Assembly (NCBI GenBank): GCA_025642065.1
Contig: JAODUP010000057.1
Span: 885,001 to 949,000 of the forward strand
Direction: 5' to 3'
From: Paralvinella palmiformis
Lineage: Eukaryota; Annelida; Polychaeta; Terebellida; Alvinellidae
DNA: 64,000 bases
The translations under genes and the position numbers were made by a program. Under the pieces are notes generated by a model, which made no database searches, was not told the DNA's origin, and worked only from the letters and a program-made list of their open reading frames with translations. Of this stretch, positions 28,280 through 41,694 are shown in pieces (the stretch's first letter is position 1; each line of letters starts with the position of its first letter).

Positions 28280-28509
28280 GTGTTTTATGTTACACATGTG
28301 TGTGTATGTGTTTGTTTATGGGTTTGTGTATATGTGTGTGTGTATTTAAATGTTTGTGTATGTATGCATATTTGCGCGCGTTTGTTTGTGTTGATGTGTG
28401 TGCGTGTGTTCGTGTGTGTTTGTGTATGTACGTATGTGTGCGTGCGTGCGTGCGTGCGTGTGTGTGCGTGTACAACCCCCTCTCTCCAGCCTATCTGCCA
28501 TAATACATT

Positions 28510-28547
<38 letters not shown>

Positions 28548-28582
28548 CGCGTGTGTGTGTATGTGTCTGTATGTACCCCCCT
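28280..28582. repeat. TG-rich cryptic repeats with a duplicated CTCTCCAGCCTATCTGCCA
   Basis: Irregular TG/TGCG runs. The stretch CTCTCCAGCCTATCTGCCA(T/G)AATACAT occurs twice (about 28480 and 28584), with CT and TG runs between. Confidence 0.75.
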
Positions 28583-30162
28583 CTCTCTCCAGCCTATCTG
28601 CCAGAATACATCTGGCTCGTAGATGAGGATTAAGGAATTCCAATATGAAGCCTATTCCGATAGTGACATTTAATAGTCGGCTTCTAGCAACATTTACACT
28701 ACCCGGAGATCCTCGCCATAAACTTAGCATCACGACCTGGATCTTATCGGGATACCATCGATGTCGCCAATAGTTCCAGTCGGCTTAATGGCGACGCATC
28801 CGGTAATAGTGAGGGGCGGACGGGAGACCGTATCGTGGCATACCGTTATCGGTGACCTATGCCGTTACACGCAGTTAGACACGTGGTGCTGCCTGGTATA
28901 ATCCACCTCCGAACGTCCCCCCCCCCACGCCCCCACCCCCGGATAATACTTGCTGAATCGCCAGGCGGGATCCCGTATGACGCGTGCCGGCTGCTTTAGG
29001 CGAGCCCCTGGTAGAAGAACAACAGCGCAGTCCATTGGCCGAGCCAGAGCAATTTCAGGGAATGCGATAAACAAGTCGGACTATCAATGGGGCCGTCCGA
29101 GATACGCCCTTGACCGTTTCATGGGACGTGTTTGTAGAACTGAACTGGCCAATAAAACACTCTCTCGGGATTTGGGAGGCCAGGGCTCTCTCGGTCGGAT
29201 TCTGCCTACAATCCACGGCGTCCGACGCCTCAACCGGAGTAATGTCGCCCTTTTAGATGTTCATCTTAATCGTAACATCTTCCGTAGACTTCTCCCGGTA
29301 CAGAGATCCCGGTTAGAGCTGGATATTCGACGGTACTAATCCCGACGATAAAAGAGATCACGGCAGCGTTTGGAAATGCGAAAACGGTAAGCCCACTCGC
29401 TTCTGTTAAAGTGACGGCGGACCTCGGAGGATCATCCGGAACTATTTATCTATTTAGAGGATTCGGTGATTAGATAATAGGTTGGCACCGTCTGTTGGTT
29501 TATACTGTCGACGAGGAATGCAAATCTGAATCGAGCGCCGCCTAGCGTCCGTTCCAGCTCTATGGGAAAGACGTAACGTTTGTAGAGAGAGAGAGAGAGA
29601 GAGAGAGAGTCAGCGGCCAGGTACGAACACAGGCAGCGCTCACTGCGGCCAGGTGTAACACTAGGCAGATGTACCGAGCGTAGGTACTTGGCTCTAACCC
29701 CGCACTCAGACAACAAAAACAGCCGTTAGTAGAGCAGCATGCCAGGCCTCAAACACCTTGTGCTGGCTCCTCCATCATCGGCCATCGAGTATAAACAACT
29801 CACGCCCAGACACATACAGACACACATAGATAGTGAAGACACAGACATAGAGAGAGAGAGAGAGCCTGCTTCATGCAAACATCTCGTCAGAACACATCCT
29901 GCGAACTAACGACGTAGACGTCAAACGTGTTGACGTCTAAGGTTCCAGGCCACCATAGTGCCCGGCTGTCGGCGTCTAGTTTGTTGACACTCGACTACGT
30001 GAACGAGACTTGGCTTACACCTCGACGACGACGACAACCACGATGACACGTCGTTAAGAGACAACGTTAGCTGATGGAAGCTTCCCGAGGGAACAGAACA
30101 ACGGCGTGATATTGTCATATTGTTGTACTCTTTATTAACGGCTTATAAATCCTTGGATATCA

Positions 30163-30199
<37 letters not shown>

Positions 30200-30548
30200 G
30201 CACACACATCGCCTCATTGGCCGTTTGCTCTCTGTCTCTCTCTTTGGAGCGATGTGCCACGAACTAGTTCACTTGCAGTGCAGGAATTCCAAAACATCGG
30301 ACACGAACTGTAAGGACAAAATCTAATTAAGACTACCTGAGAATGTACGGTTTTTGCCACCGCCGAGCCGAATTTGGATAATTCTCCGTTCAAGATCTCC
30401 TGATCTCTCGCTCGATCCGGTCGTTGGGGTGAATCGACAGACGGATCCCGACCGACTGGCGGGCGGGCGGCCGAGTACTCTCCATTTGGACGCGTACAAT
30501 TGTACTCGCCGTTGTATAGTCGCCGTTGCACGGTACGCATTGTTCCCG

Positions 30549-30595
30549 TTCGGGAATTAAGCAGGCTTTAAACCGGTCCGTATTCCCGAAAGGAA
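30549..30595 (+). promoter_or_regulatory. Heat-shock-element-like motifs upstream of the sHSP gene
   Basis: TTCGGGAA at 30549-30556 (with another TTC at 30543) and TTCCCGAAAGGAA at 30583-30595 fit the inverted TTCnnGAA units bound by heat shock factor. A TTTAAA at 30567-30572 could serve as a TATA-like box 57 nt before the ATG. Motifs this short can arise by chance. Confidence 0.45.
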
Positions 30596-30628
30596 TTAGG
30601 CGAACACCCGGTCAGAAAGGGCGTTAAA

Positions 30629-31305
30629 ATGGTAAGACTTGTTTGTTAACGAGTGAAAGAAGAAAACGACGGTCTATAGCTGTTCTTATATTGCCACGTG
30701 TTTGTTATTGTTGTTGTTAACGTGTCTAGTTCAATCCTTCTTCTGTTTATCTTCGGGCCATATTGGTCTATTGATTCAGCCGAGCCGAAGCATGCGGCGT
30801 TACTTAACAGAATGGTCCATAAACTGTCAGTGTGGCGTAGATGGGCCGCTGGAAAGCATTCGGATTTGGATGATCGCTTGGTTTTGGACGTCAATCCAGC
30901 AGACCATTCTCCATTAGAGCTTGTCTATACGTTTCTGTGTATATGCGTGTGTGGAGGGGATATGTACATATACATGGGCATAGATCTTGATGAGATGGGT
31001 AGATCAACCAGCCCTCACGCGTTTGTGTGTGTTTGTGTGTGTGTATGTGTGTTTGTGTGTATGGTTTAGGATACATATATATTTTGGCACTGGCCCAGAA
31101 TATAAAAAAATCATGTATCCTGTAAACATGTACCTCCATTAATCTATACATAGCCGTATATATTAAGGCCCTAACACAGAAAATGTGGGACTGATAAGAC
31201 ATTAGACAGGTCTCAGCATGAAAGGTCGGCGCTTTGGACTCGTGTCCCTGATGAATCGTCCATTGTTTGATATTACACTTCGATATTTTTTGTGCCAGTG
31301 CCTTA

Positions 31306-31385
<80 letters not shown>

Positions 31386-32347
31386 GTTAGCCGTACGTAT
31401 CATCGTACTAAATCATTATTCCTCGAAGTCCTCAGAATCACACAATTGTTTCCCTCTCTCACCCCCCGTCCCTATAGGCAGTGTTCCGGAAGTTCCTGTC
31501 GGCGACGAAGAGCAAAATGAAGAAACCGAACATGAAGTTCGAGCGTTCGGTGACGCAAGGCGCGTCCGGAAGTCCGGTAGATGGCGCCGTCGGCGGCATA
31601 GAGGATGAGGAATTCGAGCAGAGGAAGCAGCAGTGGCAGGAGGAGCTGGACGAGATGAGCGAGTTCCTCTACATCAAGTCCACTGAGGAGCAGCGCGAGG
31701 AGGGAGTCCGGCAGCTGGTTGACACGGCCTTCGTCGACGACAAAGACGGACTGCCGATCCTGAAGGCCGTCTTCGACGTGCATCACTTCAAGCCGGACGA
31801 AATCAACCTGACGGTCGACGACGACGACACGCTGATTCTGGAGGCGAAGTCAGTCGATGACCGGGACGACGCCGTCTTCCGGAAGACGATGGTCCGGAAG
31901 ATCAACCTGCCAATCTTCGTCGATCACAAGATGATGCACTGTCAGCTGTCGGACGACCGCCGGATCCTGACTATCGAGATGCCCTTCCACCTGCCGCCCC
32001 AGAAGAAGCCCGAGGGGGCGAACGTCGTCCCGATCGTCGATGGCCCGAACGGGTGTCGCCGGATCTGTCTCGGGATCCTGGTCGGGCCGGAATTCACACC
32101 CGACGATATCAAAGTCGAGACGGGCGGGAACCGGCTCGAGATCATCGCCGGATACCGGGAGGATGTCGGCCGTTACGGGACGTCGACGTCGGCACGCCAG
32201 ATCCGGAGAGAGTACAGGCTTCCGGAGACGATCGAGGTCGAGTCGGTCCGACACGCCATCACTCCGGATGGCCGGCTGTTAGTGGAGATTCTGCTGAAGA
32301 ACGAAAAGCCGATTCGATGTGAGGTGACCACTGAGGAGATATTGTGA
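30629..32347 (+). CDS. Small heat shock protein with two alpha-crystallin domains
   Basis: Exon 1 contributes only the start codon (30629-30631, AAAATG followed by donor GTAAGA). Exon 2 runs from 31478 (acceptor CCTATAG) to the TGA at 32347, giving 290 aa beginning MAVFRKFL. After an acidic N-terminal region rich in E and Q (about residues 44-80) come two alpha-crystallin domains: residues about 92-170, with FDVHHFKPDEINL and closing RRILTIEMP, and about 195-275, with FTPDDIKVE, LPETIEVE and closing GRLLVEILL. Such proteins are ATP-independent holdase chaperones that bind unfolding proteins and form oligomers; tandem-domain forms are known from flatworms and other lophotrochozoans. Two heat-shock-element-like motifs lie before exon 1. 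The 846-nt intron carries R1 copy 4 and an AT run. Family assignment is firm; the one-codon first exon is inferred from splice signals. Confidence 0.85.
31192..31312 (-). mobile_element. Interspersed repeat R1, copy 4, in the sHSP intron
   Basis: Most diverged R1 copy, reverse-oriented (GACGATTCATCAGGGACACG, CATGCTGAGACC on the minus strand), abutting an AT run at 31309-31366. Confidence 0.6.
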
Positions 32348-32394
32348 TCAAGGTTCTGTTGTCCTTTGGGACAGACCCTTGCCATGTGATTACA

Positions 32395-32426
<32 letters not shown>

Positions 32427-32916
32427 AGTGGTGGCGGCGAGAGTAATGCTACCCATCAAGACTGACCTAAAATCGTTCGCTCATTCGTTCGTACCATGAG
32501 ACCCAAAACAGTTCAGCTTCCGAACGACCGTGTCATGTGACAGGAGGCGACGAGGGAAGCTTGATCTGTTTTGACAGGAAACATTCACACCCCCCTTCGT
32601 CATCCTCGAAACGAACGACCAGATGGTGACCAGAACGGAGCCGGAAGTGAATGAACAGCATTATTCGAAAACGATTCCGATAAATACTGGTTGACGTCAG
32701 CCATTTTGTTTCCGCGATGACGTAGCTACATTCTACGATCATCTTCGGCCTATTTAATTTCGTCGTTTCCGCGTCGTCATCTCCGGGGTGTACCTCTCGT
32801 CCCAGATCTCTCTGTGATGGACAAACGTTATCTGTATGCAATTAACGATTACCCTTCGGATAGCCATCACTTGACTACTATCGTTATGTGTTTCTATGAT
32901 GGTGCTATTTGGTAAT

Positions 32917-33306
<390 letters not shown>

Positions 33307-33321
33307 ATACATACATATAGA

Positions 33322-33454
33322 GGCCCTTCCATGGTCTCAATCAGCTAAATTTAAATCTCGGCGTAGGGGATATCTGAAGGGTGTTTCATCTTTGACTTCA
33401 CCTCATGATCTTTGGAGGTCGCTCGGTCCACAAAAGTGGCAGCAAAACATCATT

Positions 33455-33455
<1 letters not shown>
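33322..33455 (+). mobile_element. tRNA-derived SINE (main family), copy 8, rearranged
   Basis: The anticodon region is lost (TCCATGGTCTCAATCAGC joins AAATCTCGGCG) and the GGCCCATTTAGCC segment is missing. It runs into the AC array at 33459. Confidence 0.75.

Positions 33456-33458
<3 letters not shown>

Positions 33459-33544
<86 letters not shown>
33459..33544. repeat. AC microsatellite, about 43 units
   Basis: Pure AC run directly after the 3' end of a SINE. Confidence 0.97.
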
Positions 33545-33546
<2 letters not shown>

Positions 33547-34087
33547 CGGGTTGTCTGGTAGTGCTGTCGTATCCCAGTGAAAAAGAAAGAAGTATATTTT
33601 TGTTCACGAAACGAGAAGATGGCCGGACTCATAGAGGATCTTCACCGCGTCACCAAACGTCATCGTCACCAACACGGACACAAGATGGATATGGCCGAAA
33701 TGGGCGAGTCAATAATTCGAGGACAGCGTGATTGATTGGCAAATCTTCATTACATCGGCTCACCGCTTATCGTCAACACACGCCCCGCGCTCGTTATCTG
33801 GAAAACAATCGTAAAGAAATATTTTTCTCTCAAAAATCGCTTTAAAGACCAATACCTCAAACTGAAGTGGTAATTTTCATCGGTGGAACAATGACATTTG
33901 TTTATCAGTTCGCTGTTCGTAGTAGCGAGGTGGTAGTGGTAGTACGATGCCGAATGTACGTTTGTGTGTGCTCCGCTGTAGAGTGAGGTAAGATGGGGGT
34001 GGTCTGTTCTGGGGTGGTATATTAATTCTCTATTTTAACCGTTTGCTGTTGTTCATTTTGCAGTTTATGTTTGTATATATATGGTTA

Positions 34088-34090
<3 letters not shown>

Positions 34091-34121
<31 letters not shown>

Positions 34122-34140
34122 TATTATTATTATTATTATT
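34091..34140. repeat. AAT/ATT inverted microsatellite
   Basis: AAT run followed by ATT run, self-complementary, like the one at 18099. Confidence 0.85.
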
Positions 34141-35930
34141 ACTATTATCATCACTTTGTGATGTTGTTATGCCGGTTGCTGATAACTTTCCGTCGCTGTC
34201 TTCGATAAGTATTATTTCCAAGATGTTTGGTCAGCATTCTGCACAACGTTTTACGATTCTCAATAAAGATATCATACGACATTTTGTTCTCACGATGGGT
34301 GGCTGATTGTTATCTGACTGTACACAAGACGAGTGTTGGCTCTCTCAATGGTAAGAGCTGGCTCTGTACATATCTGTACAGGAGTATTTGCAGTACAACC
34401 AGTCCTTTATTATTACACAGACATAGTACACATATTATACACAGACAACTATAATTACAGCTATACATGTTATATATGTTCAGACGTAGACACTCAAAGA
34501 GACAGTCAGACAACGACGCTCGCGGACGCACCTTAGTACGCCCAGATGAATGTGGACTAAGTCGACGAATGGATCCAGATAAATGCACACATAGGCACTT
34601 CTACAAACACAATTGAAAACACACGCACCAACACACGACGTTTTCCTATACTGGTATAGGGCGTTTCTACGGTATAGTTGACAGTCCGCTGCATTCCAGA
34701 CCGCGTGCCTCTGGAAGAAGTTTGATCGTTCAGTAAATGGCTTAGTCCTGATCATCTGATGCCTCTTGACTGTATGTCCCAGGTGAAACCCGCGCCCAAG
34801 CATGGCCACCATGAACGGTATATTTTTTAGGCTACAATCTAACACACCTCTCTACGCATTTATTCTCCAAATATAGACGACGCAGTAAAGCTGTTTGCTC
34901 CATATAGTTAACCAGGCATCCGTCTAATATATTCGTGGTTGGTATCTGGATCTCACCGAGATGAAAATGGACTACCAGGAGTCGTAACATCATGATAAGT
35001 ACAACAAACACACACACAAACACACATACACACGCGCCCGCGCACACAGACAGACAGACAGACAGACACACACACACACACACACACGGAGAGAGAGAGA
35101 GGGGGGGGGACAAAGGCACAGTACACCCTAAACACATTCACGGAGTACTTCAATTTTATGCAACAGCCGGGCAAATGACGAAGACACAAAGTCCCGAATT
35201 TCATCTCGTTCACTGGACGGTTTGATCCATACTATCACTACGTGTTATGGATCCTAATTTATCCAAAACCGTGGTGAATTCCTCACGATAAGAGATTCCA
35301 TCTTAGACGCCACCAGACCTGGATCATGGACACCGTGAGCTCGTTTGTCGTACCATGGCTGAGATAAACAGTGTCTCAAAAAACTGACCTTCATTTAACA
35401 ACAACAACAACAACAACAATTGACATTTACTTAATGTGCCTTGCTTGATCCGGATAGCTTTAATCTACGTCACTTTCCTGATAAATTGGCAGGAGTTTAG
35501 TTGATTTGGAGATAATTGGTGACCAACATGATGATTATGAAGATGAGCAATATGACGAAGAAAGGCTTGTCATTTTGGACACAATATATGCCCATTAACA
35601 TAAATCCAGGTAGAAACAGGTAGAGTTATGTCTATTATAATAGCAAACAGCCTGTAGCGCTGTATGTGGGAAAGCGGCTCACAAATAATATTAACATATA
35701 CGTGTATGAGATGAATGTTAACCGATCTAGACCCATCTCTCCCCCCCCCCATATGTGTCATCAGTTTACTTGTGTTAGAAACATATTTCCCTGAGGACTT
35801 CCCCTCCCTCCCCCCGATCATATTTGGCAGGTATGGCCATCATCGATAATAAAGACACCACTCGCTAATTGATTCATTAACCCATTCACTAACTCACTGA
35901 CCAACTCTCTCTCTCTCTCTCTCTCTATTT

Positions 35931-35963
<33 letters not shown>

Positions 35964-36243
35964 ATGTTTGTGTGTGTGTTTGTATGTTTGTGTGTGTGTG
36001 TGTTTGTATGTTTGTGTGTGTGTGTGTTTGTATGTTTGTGTGTGTTATAAGCATTCAGGTTTAAAGATATTTTACACTTTGCTGCAGAATTTTATTATAG
36101 TAAATTAACAACATGGGGGACTTTTTCACACATCATCATCATTATCGTCATCATCATCATAATTATCATCATTATTATTGTCGTCATCCCATAACTTGAA
36201 GTTGTCGAGTTACCAGTCAACCATTTCCAACTATCTTTGTACG

Positions 36244-36440
36244 TCACCTCCGTGGTGTAACTGGTAGCGCGTTGTAACACAGATCACTACCATCTGAGTT
36301 CGAATCTCGACGTAGGGATATCTGAAGGATGTTTCATCTTTAACTTCGCTTCACTACCTTTGGGGGTCGCTCGGCTCATTTAGCCTACCATATGCACAAA
36401 CGTGGCCTAAAACATCAATCATCATCATCTTCATCATCAC
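36244..36440 (+). mobile_element. tRNA-derived SINE (main family), copy 9
   Basis: Full length from ACCTCCGTGGTGTAACTGG to the ATC tail; near-intact B box GAGTTCGAATCTCG. Confidence 0.88.
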
Positions 36441-37324
36441 CAGCTATCTACAGTTAAGAATGTTTCTCATCAACGTTCTCATCTCAGGATTCTCTATGAC
36501 TTTCTCTCGGTCATTTATCCTCCAGGATTCACCCCCAAAAGACCGAGAGCTCAGTCTGGAGACAGCTTTTAGGTTAAATATTATTATATTCTTACATCGA
36601 TAAACAATACGATCCTGTGGTAGTTGAATAAAGCTTAAGTAATTCAAACCATATAAGTGTCTTGTATACCAACCAAACAACACAGACATAGATTATGACA
36701 AATTAACTAATATGCGCTATCTAGCTAGGGATAACGTAACAATCTTCGTTAATCACCATAGTAACGACATCTAATTAACACCAAGTAAGTACCTAATAAG
36801 ATAGTTAGAATGTGTTATCTTCCGCATCTTTCCCAAGATCCACCAAATTGTTATATCCTCAGGGATATGGTTCTCCCAGACAGTACTATGTAATCTCCAA
36901 TACGTCATACGGGATTTATGTACTAAAGACATGGTTTACCCTAATTAAGCCACCTATAATTAGTATTTAATTAGAGCTGAACTGTAATTAATTTATAATA
37001 TATTTTCTAGTTGCTATTGCGATCAGTTTACAGTATAAGTTAATAACGGACATGTGTGTATCTCACATCGTCAACAATTTCACCTTTAATCACGTCTGTA
37101 ATAATTAAAGCGATATCTCTTCCAAATCGACTTCTGGTTTGGTGGAAATCATAACGTCGCGACGCTGCGATCAAACAAAACTCTATCCATTATGATAGAC
37201 TTTTGCCGTTCTCTCATGTCACCTAGTTGATCAATCAAAGTGTAACCCGCAATGGGAAACAAATTATTCCCTCACGGTTTGTTAGCTTAATTACTACTCC
37301 ACAAATAAGTAGCTTCCGAACACT

Positions 37325-37615
37325 CATCCACACCGCCTCAATGGATATTAGAGTGTGGGACTTTCTTACTCATGGTCGTGCTGTGCGGTAGGTCGGAGGT
37401 TCGAATCCCGGCCGTGGCACCAAGCAACTGGCAAGGATTTCTCCCCCGAATATGCCACCTATTGTAAATTCCAATTTATTTAGAATAAGTCCCCGTGATG
37501 AAGTAGTAAATTACAGACCATATCCATCTCCCTCATTTGAGGTAGCCGAGCCACGTAAAATAACTGTCATTTCGGCCATTATTATTATAATTATTATTAT
37601 TATTATTATTATTAT
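37325..37615 (+). mobile_element. tRNA-derived SINE, third family
   Basis: CGCCTCAATGGATATTAGAG (A-box region), GGAGGTTCGAATCCCGGCCG (B box), then a body with CAAGGATTTCTCCCCCGAAT and an ATT tail. The body does not resemble the main family. Confidence 0.6.
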
Positions 37616-37727
37616 TTATTATTATCATTATTATTATCGTTGTTATTTTCTATTTAAGTATAACATATTTTTTATTTTAATTCGCAGTTCTAAGAATGTA
37701 TTGGTTATACTGATTACGTGCAAATAG

Positions 37728-37940
37728 GGCGCCTCCGTGGTCTAGCGGTAGCGTGTTGGATCACAGATCGCTATCACTTGTGTTCGAATCTTGGCCTGGG
37801 CATATCTGAAGGTTGTTTCATCTTTAACTTCGCTTCATTACCTTTGGAGGTCGCTCGGCCCATTTAGCCTACCATTTGCACAAAAGTGGCCGTAAAGCAT
37901 CAATCATCATCATCATCATCATCATTATTATTATTATTAC
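37728..37940 (+). mobile_element. tRNA-derived SINE (main family), copy 10
   Basis: Full-length copy starting GGGCGCCTCCGTGGTCTAGC with a long mixed ATC/ATT tail. Confidence 0.9.
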
Positions 37941-38589
37941 GTACAAACATGTTATCTTTTGTTGCATAAGTAATTATTAAATACTCTAATTCATTTGTGG
38001 CTTCTCCTGATCCCACCAGAATAAAGCTGAACTGAGGTAGAGTCGGCATTGGGCATGGACGTAGGGTAAAATAGGCATCCGTACGGGCATGCGATATCAA
38101 TTAGATCGCAATAGATTACCGTTGTTAAATGAAACTGGCTGTTAAAATGTATGTAGAATAAATTAGTAGGATGGAATATCTGGATATGCACCGATCCCAG
38201 TAACTCTCCTATGTTATAAACAAATACAGTTATTAATTGGATAAATGCTGGGATAACAGTCGTGTGTCTAGGTATGTGCCTCGAACATAGATAGAATATT
38301 TGGAATTGTGAATTGTATATTGTTTAAAATATGTGAATGGTTTAAAAAAAAATGATTTACTTTAATATATTTATTTACTCTAAAATTCTTATTTACTCTA
38401 TCATAAATCTGCCCTGAGATATAACTTTACTAATTTGATATATAGTCTGAGCGGTTTCATACGTAGCATAATTACACAGAGTGGTAACAGGTGGTATTTT
38501 TTGGAGTGAGTGGGTGACCAATAAAACATCCAAGGTCCATGTGGCGTGATATCTGAGGCTCTATAAATAAGGGGGTAGAGCTATTGATA

Positions 38590-39290
38590 TATCTAGTTGT
38601 ACTCGAGCGTTCCAGCGAAATTTGCTGAAATCTTTGGGCAACTTTCTTGACGTCATGGTCCGTCATTTTAATGAAGGAATTTATCGACGAGTTCTTGCCA
38701 TGTGGCGTATGGGTTCCAAGCAGAAGGTCATTGCCCAAGCTCTTGGGGTAGCACAGGGAACAGTCTCAAATGTGCTTAAGAGAAATCGTGAGGCGGGCGT
38801 ACCCACACCCAAAGCTAGACCCGGACGTCCTCGTAAGACAACAGAAAGAGAAGACCGTTAACTGCTAGGTTTGTGCCGAAATGGGCGTACCAAGTCAGCA
38901 AACACCCTTCGTGCTGAGTGGTTACGTTTCACTAATACCCCTGTATCCAGAATGCTAGTGAATCTCCGATTGATTCGCCAGGAGAGCGCTGAAGAAACTT
39001 TTATAGTTGCAAAGATATGGAGAGGCGCGTACGGATTGGGCTAGAAACCATCTCTGCTGGCGACAAGGTCATTGGCAGCATGTCATCTTTAGCGATGAAT
39101 CCTATAGAGAAGTTGTGGTCCGAAGTAATACGCACCATGGATGCAAGTGCCAATCTGGCGAAATTGCGACAGGCAGTCATTAATACATGGCAAGCTCTGC
39201 CCCTTCAAACCCTGGCAACCCTGATTGACAGCATGCCTCGATTAGTACAAGCTCTCTACGATCTCCGTAGTGGTCATACCAAATATTGAA
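38590..39290 (+). pseudogene. Tc1-like transposase, internally deleted and frameshifted
   Basis: Residues read from 38622 contain a Tc1/mariner helix-turn-helix (MGSKQKVIAQALGVAQGTVS, then ARPGRPRKTT). An in-frame TAA at 38859-38861 breaks the frame. Downstream the remnant continues with RWARNHLCWRQGHWQHVIFSDES-like sequence in shifted frames, carrying the first catalytic aspartate region. The FSDES segment is joined directly to NPIEKLWSEV, normally at the third acidic residue near the C-terminus, so the part with the second catalytic aspartate is gone. The end LRSGHTKY is typical of Tc1-like C-termini. It cannot encode an active enzyme. I did not find convincing terminal inverted repeats. 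Confidence 0.8.
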
Positions 39291-40709
39291 CTGTGATCCG
39301 TGTGCCTCATTGAACACACTAAATAATAAGAACGTTTGAAGTCGATTTCCTGACAAATTCCTGCTTTATTTAATGCATTGCTTAACGTATATTTAGCATT
39401 TTGGCAATAATAATCATATTTCGTTATATTCACCATGATCCAGAATACTCATAGTCTTTCAAATGCATCAATATATTCCTCATACGGTAATTATATCGAT
39501 AAATACATAAAATTCACGTATCCTGATACTTTCGGTGGAAAAACATAATTCTAAGTAAGAAATAACAAACAATAAATTATATTCCATATTTGTAGTCTGT
39601 AATTGAGCTCGCAGCTCAACAAATGGCAAGGAATACTAGAGTAGAGCGCAGTTAACAAGTGAGCAATCGACTGCTTGCTATATAATGAGGTTTAAAGTGT
39701 ATATACGCTATATAAATGATCCGGGGGTACCATTTCTGACAGTCTTTGGGTGTCAATTCTATTTAACTCGAGTAAGATGTTGGTCGGAACTGAATTATGT
39801 ATAGGAATACTTAAATTTCAGTATCTTAAACATTTAATTATACTTGTATTATGATGTATTGAAGTCTCTCAGCGCACAAAGCTATCACTTTGGTGGAAGC
39901 CATTTATTCGGAATGGTTGATTATACAATAATAAGTAACACGCATTTCGATTAGATATTTAGTCTCGGACATTAAATAACGTCTATCATTATGTCAGAGC
40001 GTACATACTTTGTAATAAAGAGTTTTATGATATTGCAACGTTAGATCCTTTATCTATCCATATAAACCAAGTATGACTAATTCTACGTCCATTACTGTCT
40101 ACTTTATAGAAAGATATTCTAAGTTGTATTTTCGAAATGATGAATGAACTGTTGACGTTTTGATGGATATTTGACATTTTGTTTATGATTGATTATACAT
40201 GTGTTGTAGTAATAAAGGTGGATTATTTGCACTAGAGCGATGATGTCATATAACAAGCGTTATTATGTCGTCCAATTATCTAAATTACTAATTTCTTCGA
40301 TCATATTACGTACACGAATTGTGTTTCAAATAGTTACACGAATAAAGTGCATGTCGATAACGTGCAGATTTAATACTGGATTGTCTACTCGTGGTAAATA
40401 CCGATGTAAAAGGTCGTGCACCCCTGTCCTCGTGCTGGGATCACTAAAATATTCCGAAAATATTCATTAAATCTGCATCGTGAGAAAAAAATACATCATC
40501 TTATTTTCATGTGGGATGCGTTTATAACAACAGCATCGGTATTCGAGAACCATTAGCGAGTGTGGTTTGTTTATATACTAACGCCGGGATAAATCAATCT
40601 CACGTGAACAGCCATGACATGTGCATAGAACCCTACTGGCAATGGAGTATTGTAACAGACTATGGGCCTACAGATCCTCTTATTCAATTATGCGTACATG
40701 TAAACATCT

Positions 40710-40802
<93 letters not shown>

Positions 40803-41529
40803 TCTGCATACGTGTGCTGTAAATATCTATTGTTGATTTAATACCAGAGTTCGACATGAACACTTGCCCGATTGTCACTGGCAACTTAATCCTGATGTCG
40901 GGCAATATAAAAACCGACCTGGCAACAAGGTTCCGTGATAATGATTCGAAAATTTATTTTGAGATTTCACGCGTTCAAAAAATTGGTCAACAAAACGGGA
41001 AATGATCCTCCAGTATGGTAAAACACGTAGCTCGTTGACCTATGTGTCAGTGCAGTTGCACCGAGAAGAGATGCAACAATACACCACGTACTTCCCAGAA
41101 CCTTATTTTTACATTACTTGGCCGACATTGCAAGTTAATGTTAAAACAAGGATATTTTTCGAATTTTCCGGTCAGTTTTCGATTAGAACCAGTGCTCTCA
41201 CTGATTATACTGAACATAATACTACTGGTAGCAGTCCATCTGACACAGTTCTCCAAACAGTCGATAAAGTTTGAATTATCTATACTGTGATAAACGTATG
41301 TCATATCTTTAATTGCATATCTCCGCAAAATCAATTGTTGTAGTAAACTGGTAAAAAGGCTGCAATCAATATTGTCTATAATTGTGATATGCTATTTTTA
41401 CGGACAACATATTATAATTTTTATGTCAGATGAGATGTATCAAAACTATGAGGCATAACATATTTGAGTCTATGTCACTCAATAAAACCAATGAAAACTT
41501 TTGGCATAGTTTTGCCGGTGATGGGTGGT

Positions 41530-41694
41530 ATGATTGATTTTTTACGGCCACGTTTGTGCACATGGTAGGCTAAATGGGCCGAGTGACCTCCAAAGGTAAT
41601 GAAACACCCTTCAGATATGCCCACGCCGAGATTCTAACTCAGGTTGTAGTGATCTGTGCTCCAACGCGCTACCAATTAGACCACATAGGCGCCC
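41530..41694 (-). mobile_element. tRNA-derived SINE (main family), copy 11
   Basis: Minus-strand copy with a small deletion at the ATTACC/TTCATCTTTGACTTCGC region and a degenerate tail. Confidence 0.85.

Noticed and set aside
28950..29339. 129-residue arginine-rich plus-strand frame in a GC-richer patch
   Set aside because: No recognisable domain, composition explained by local GC content, no convincing splice or promoter context. Could hide an exon but cannot be supported.
35500..35600. Hydrophobic minus-strand stretch resembling the transmembrane exon of genes A and B
   Set aside because: Similarity is only in hydrophobic composition; no AG acceptor/GT donor at the expected 85-nt spacing and no signal-peptide exon upstream.
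41002..41334. Three overlapping frames of 82-95 residues
   Set aside because: Both strands are open; no domain or codon pattern favours any of them.
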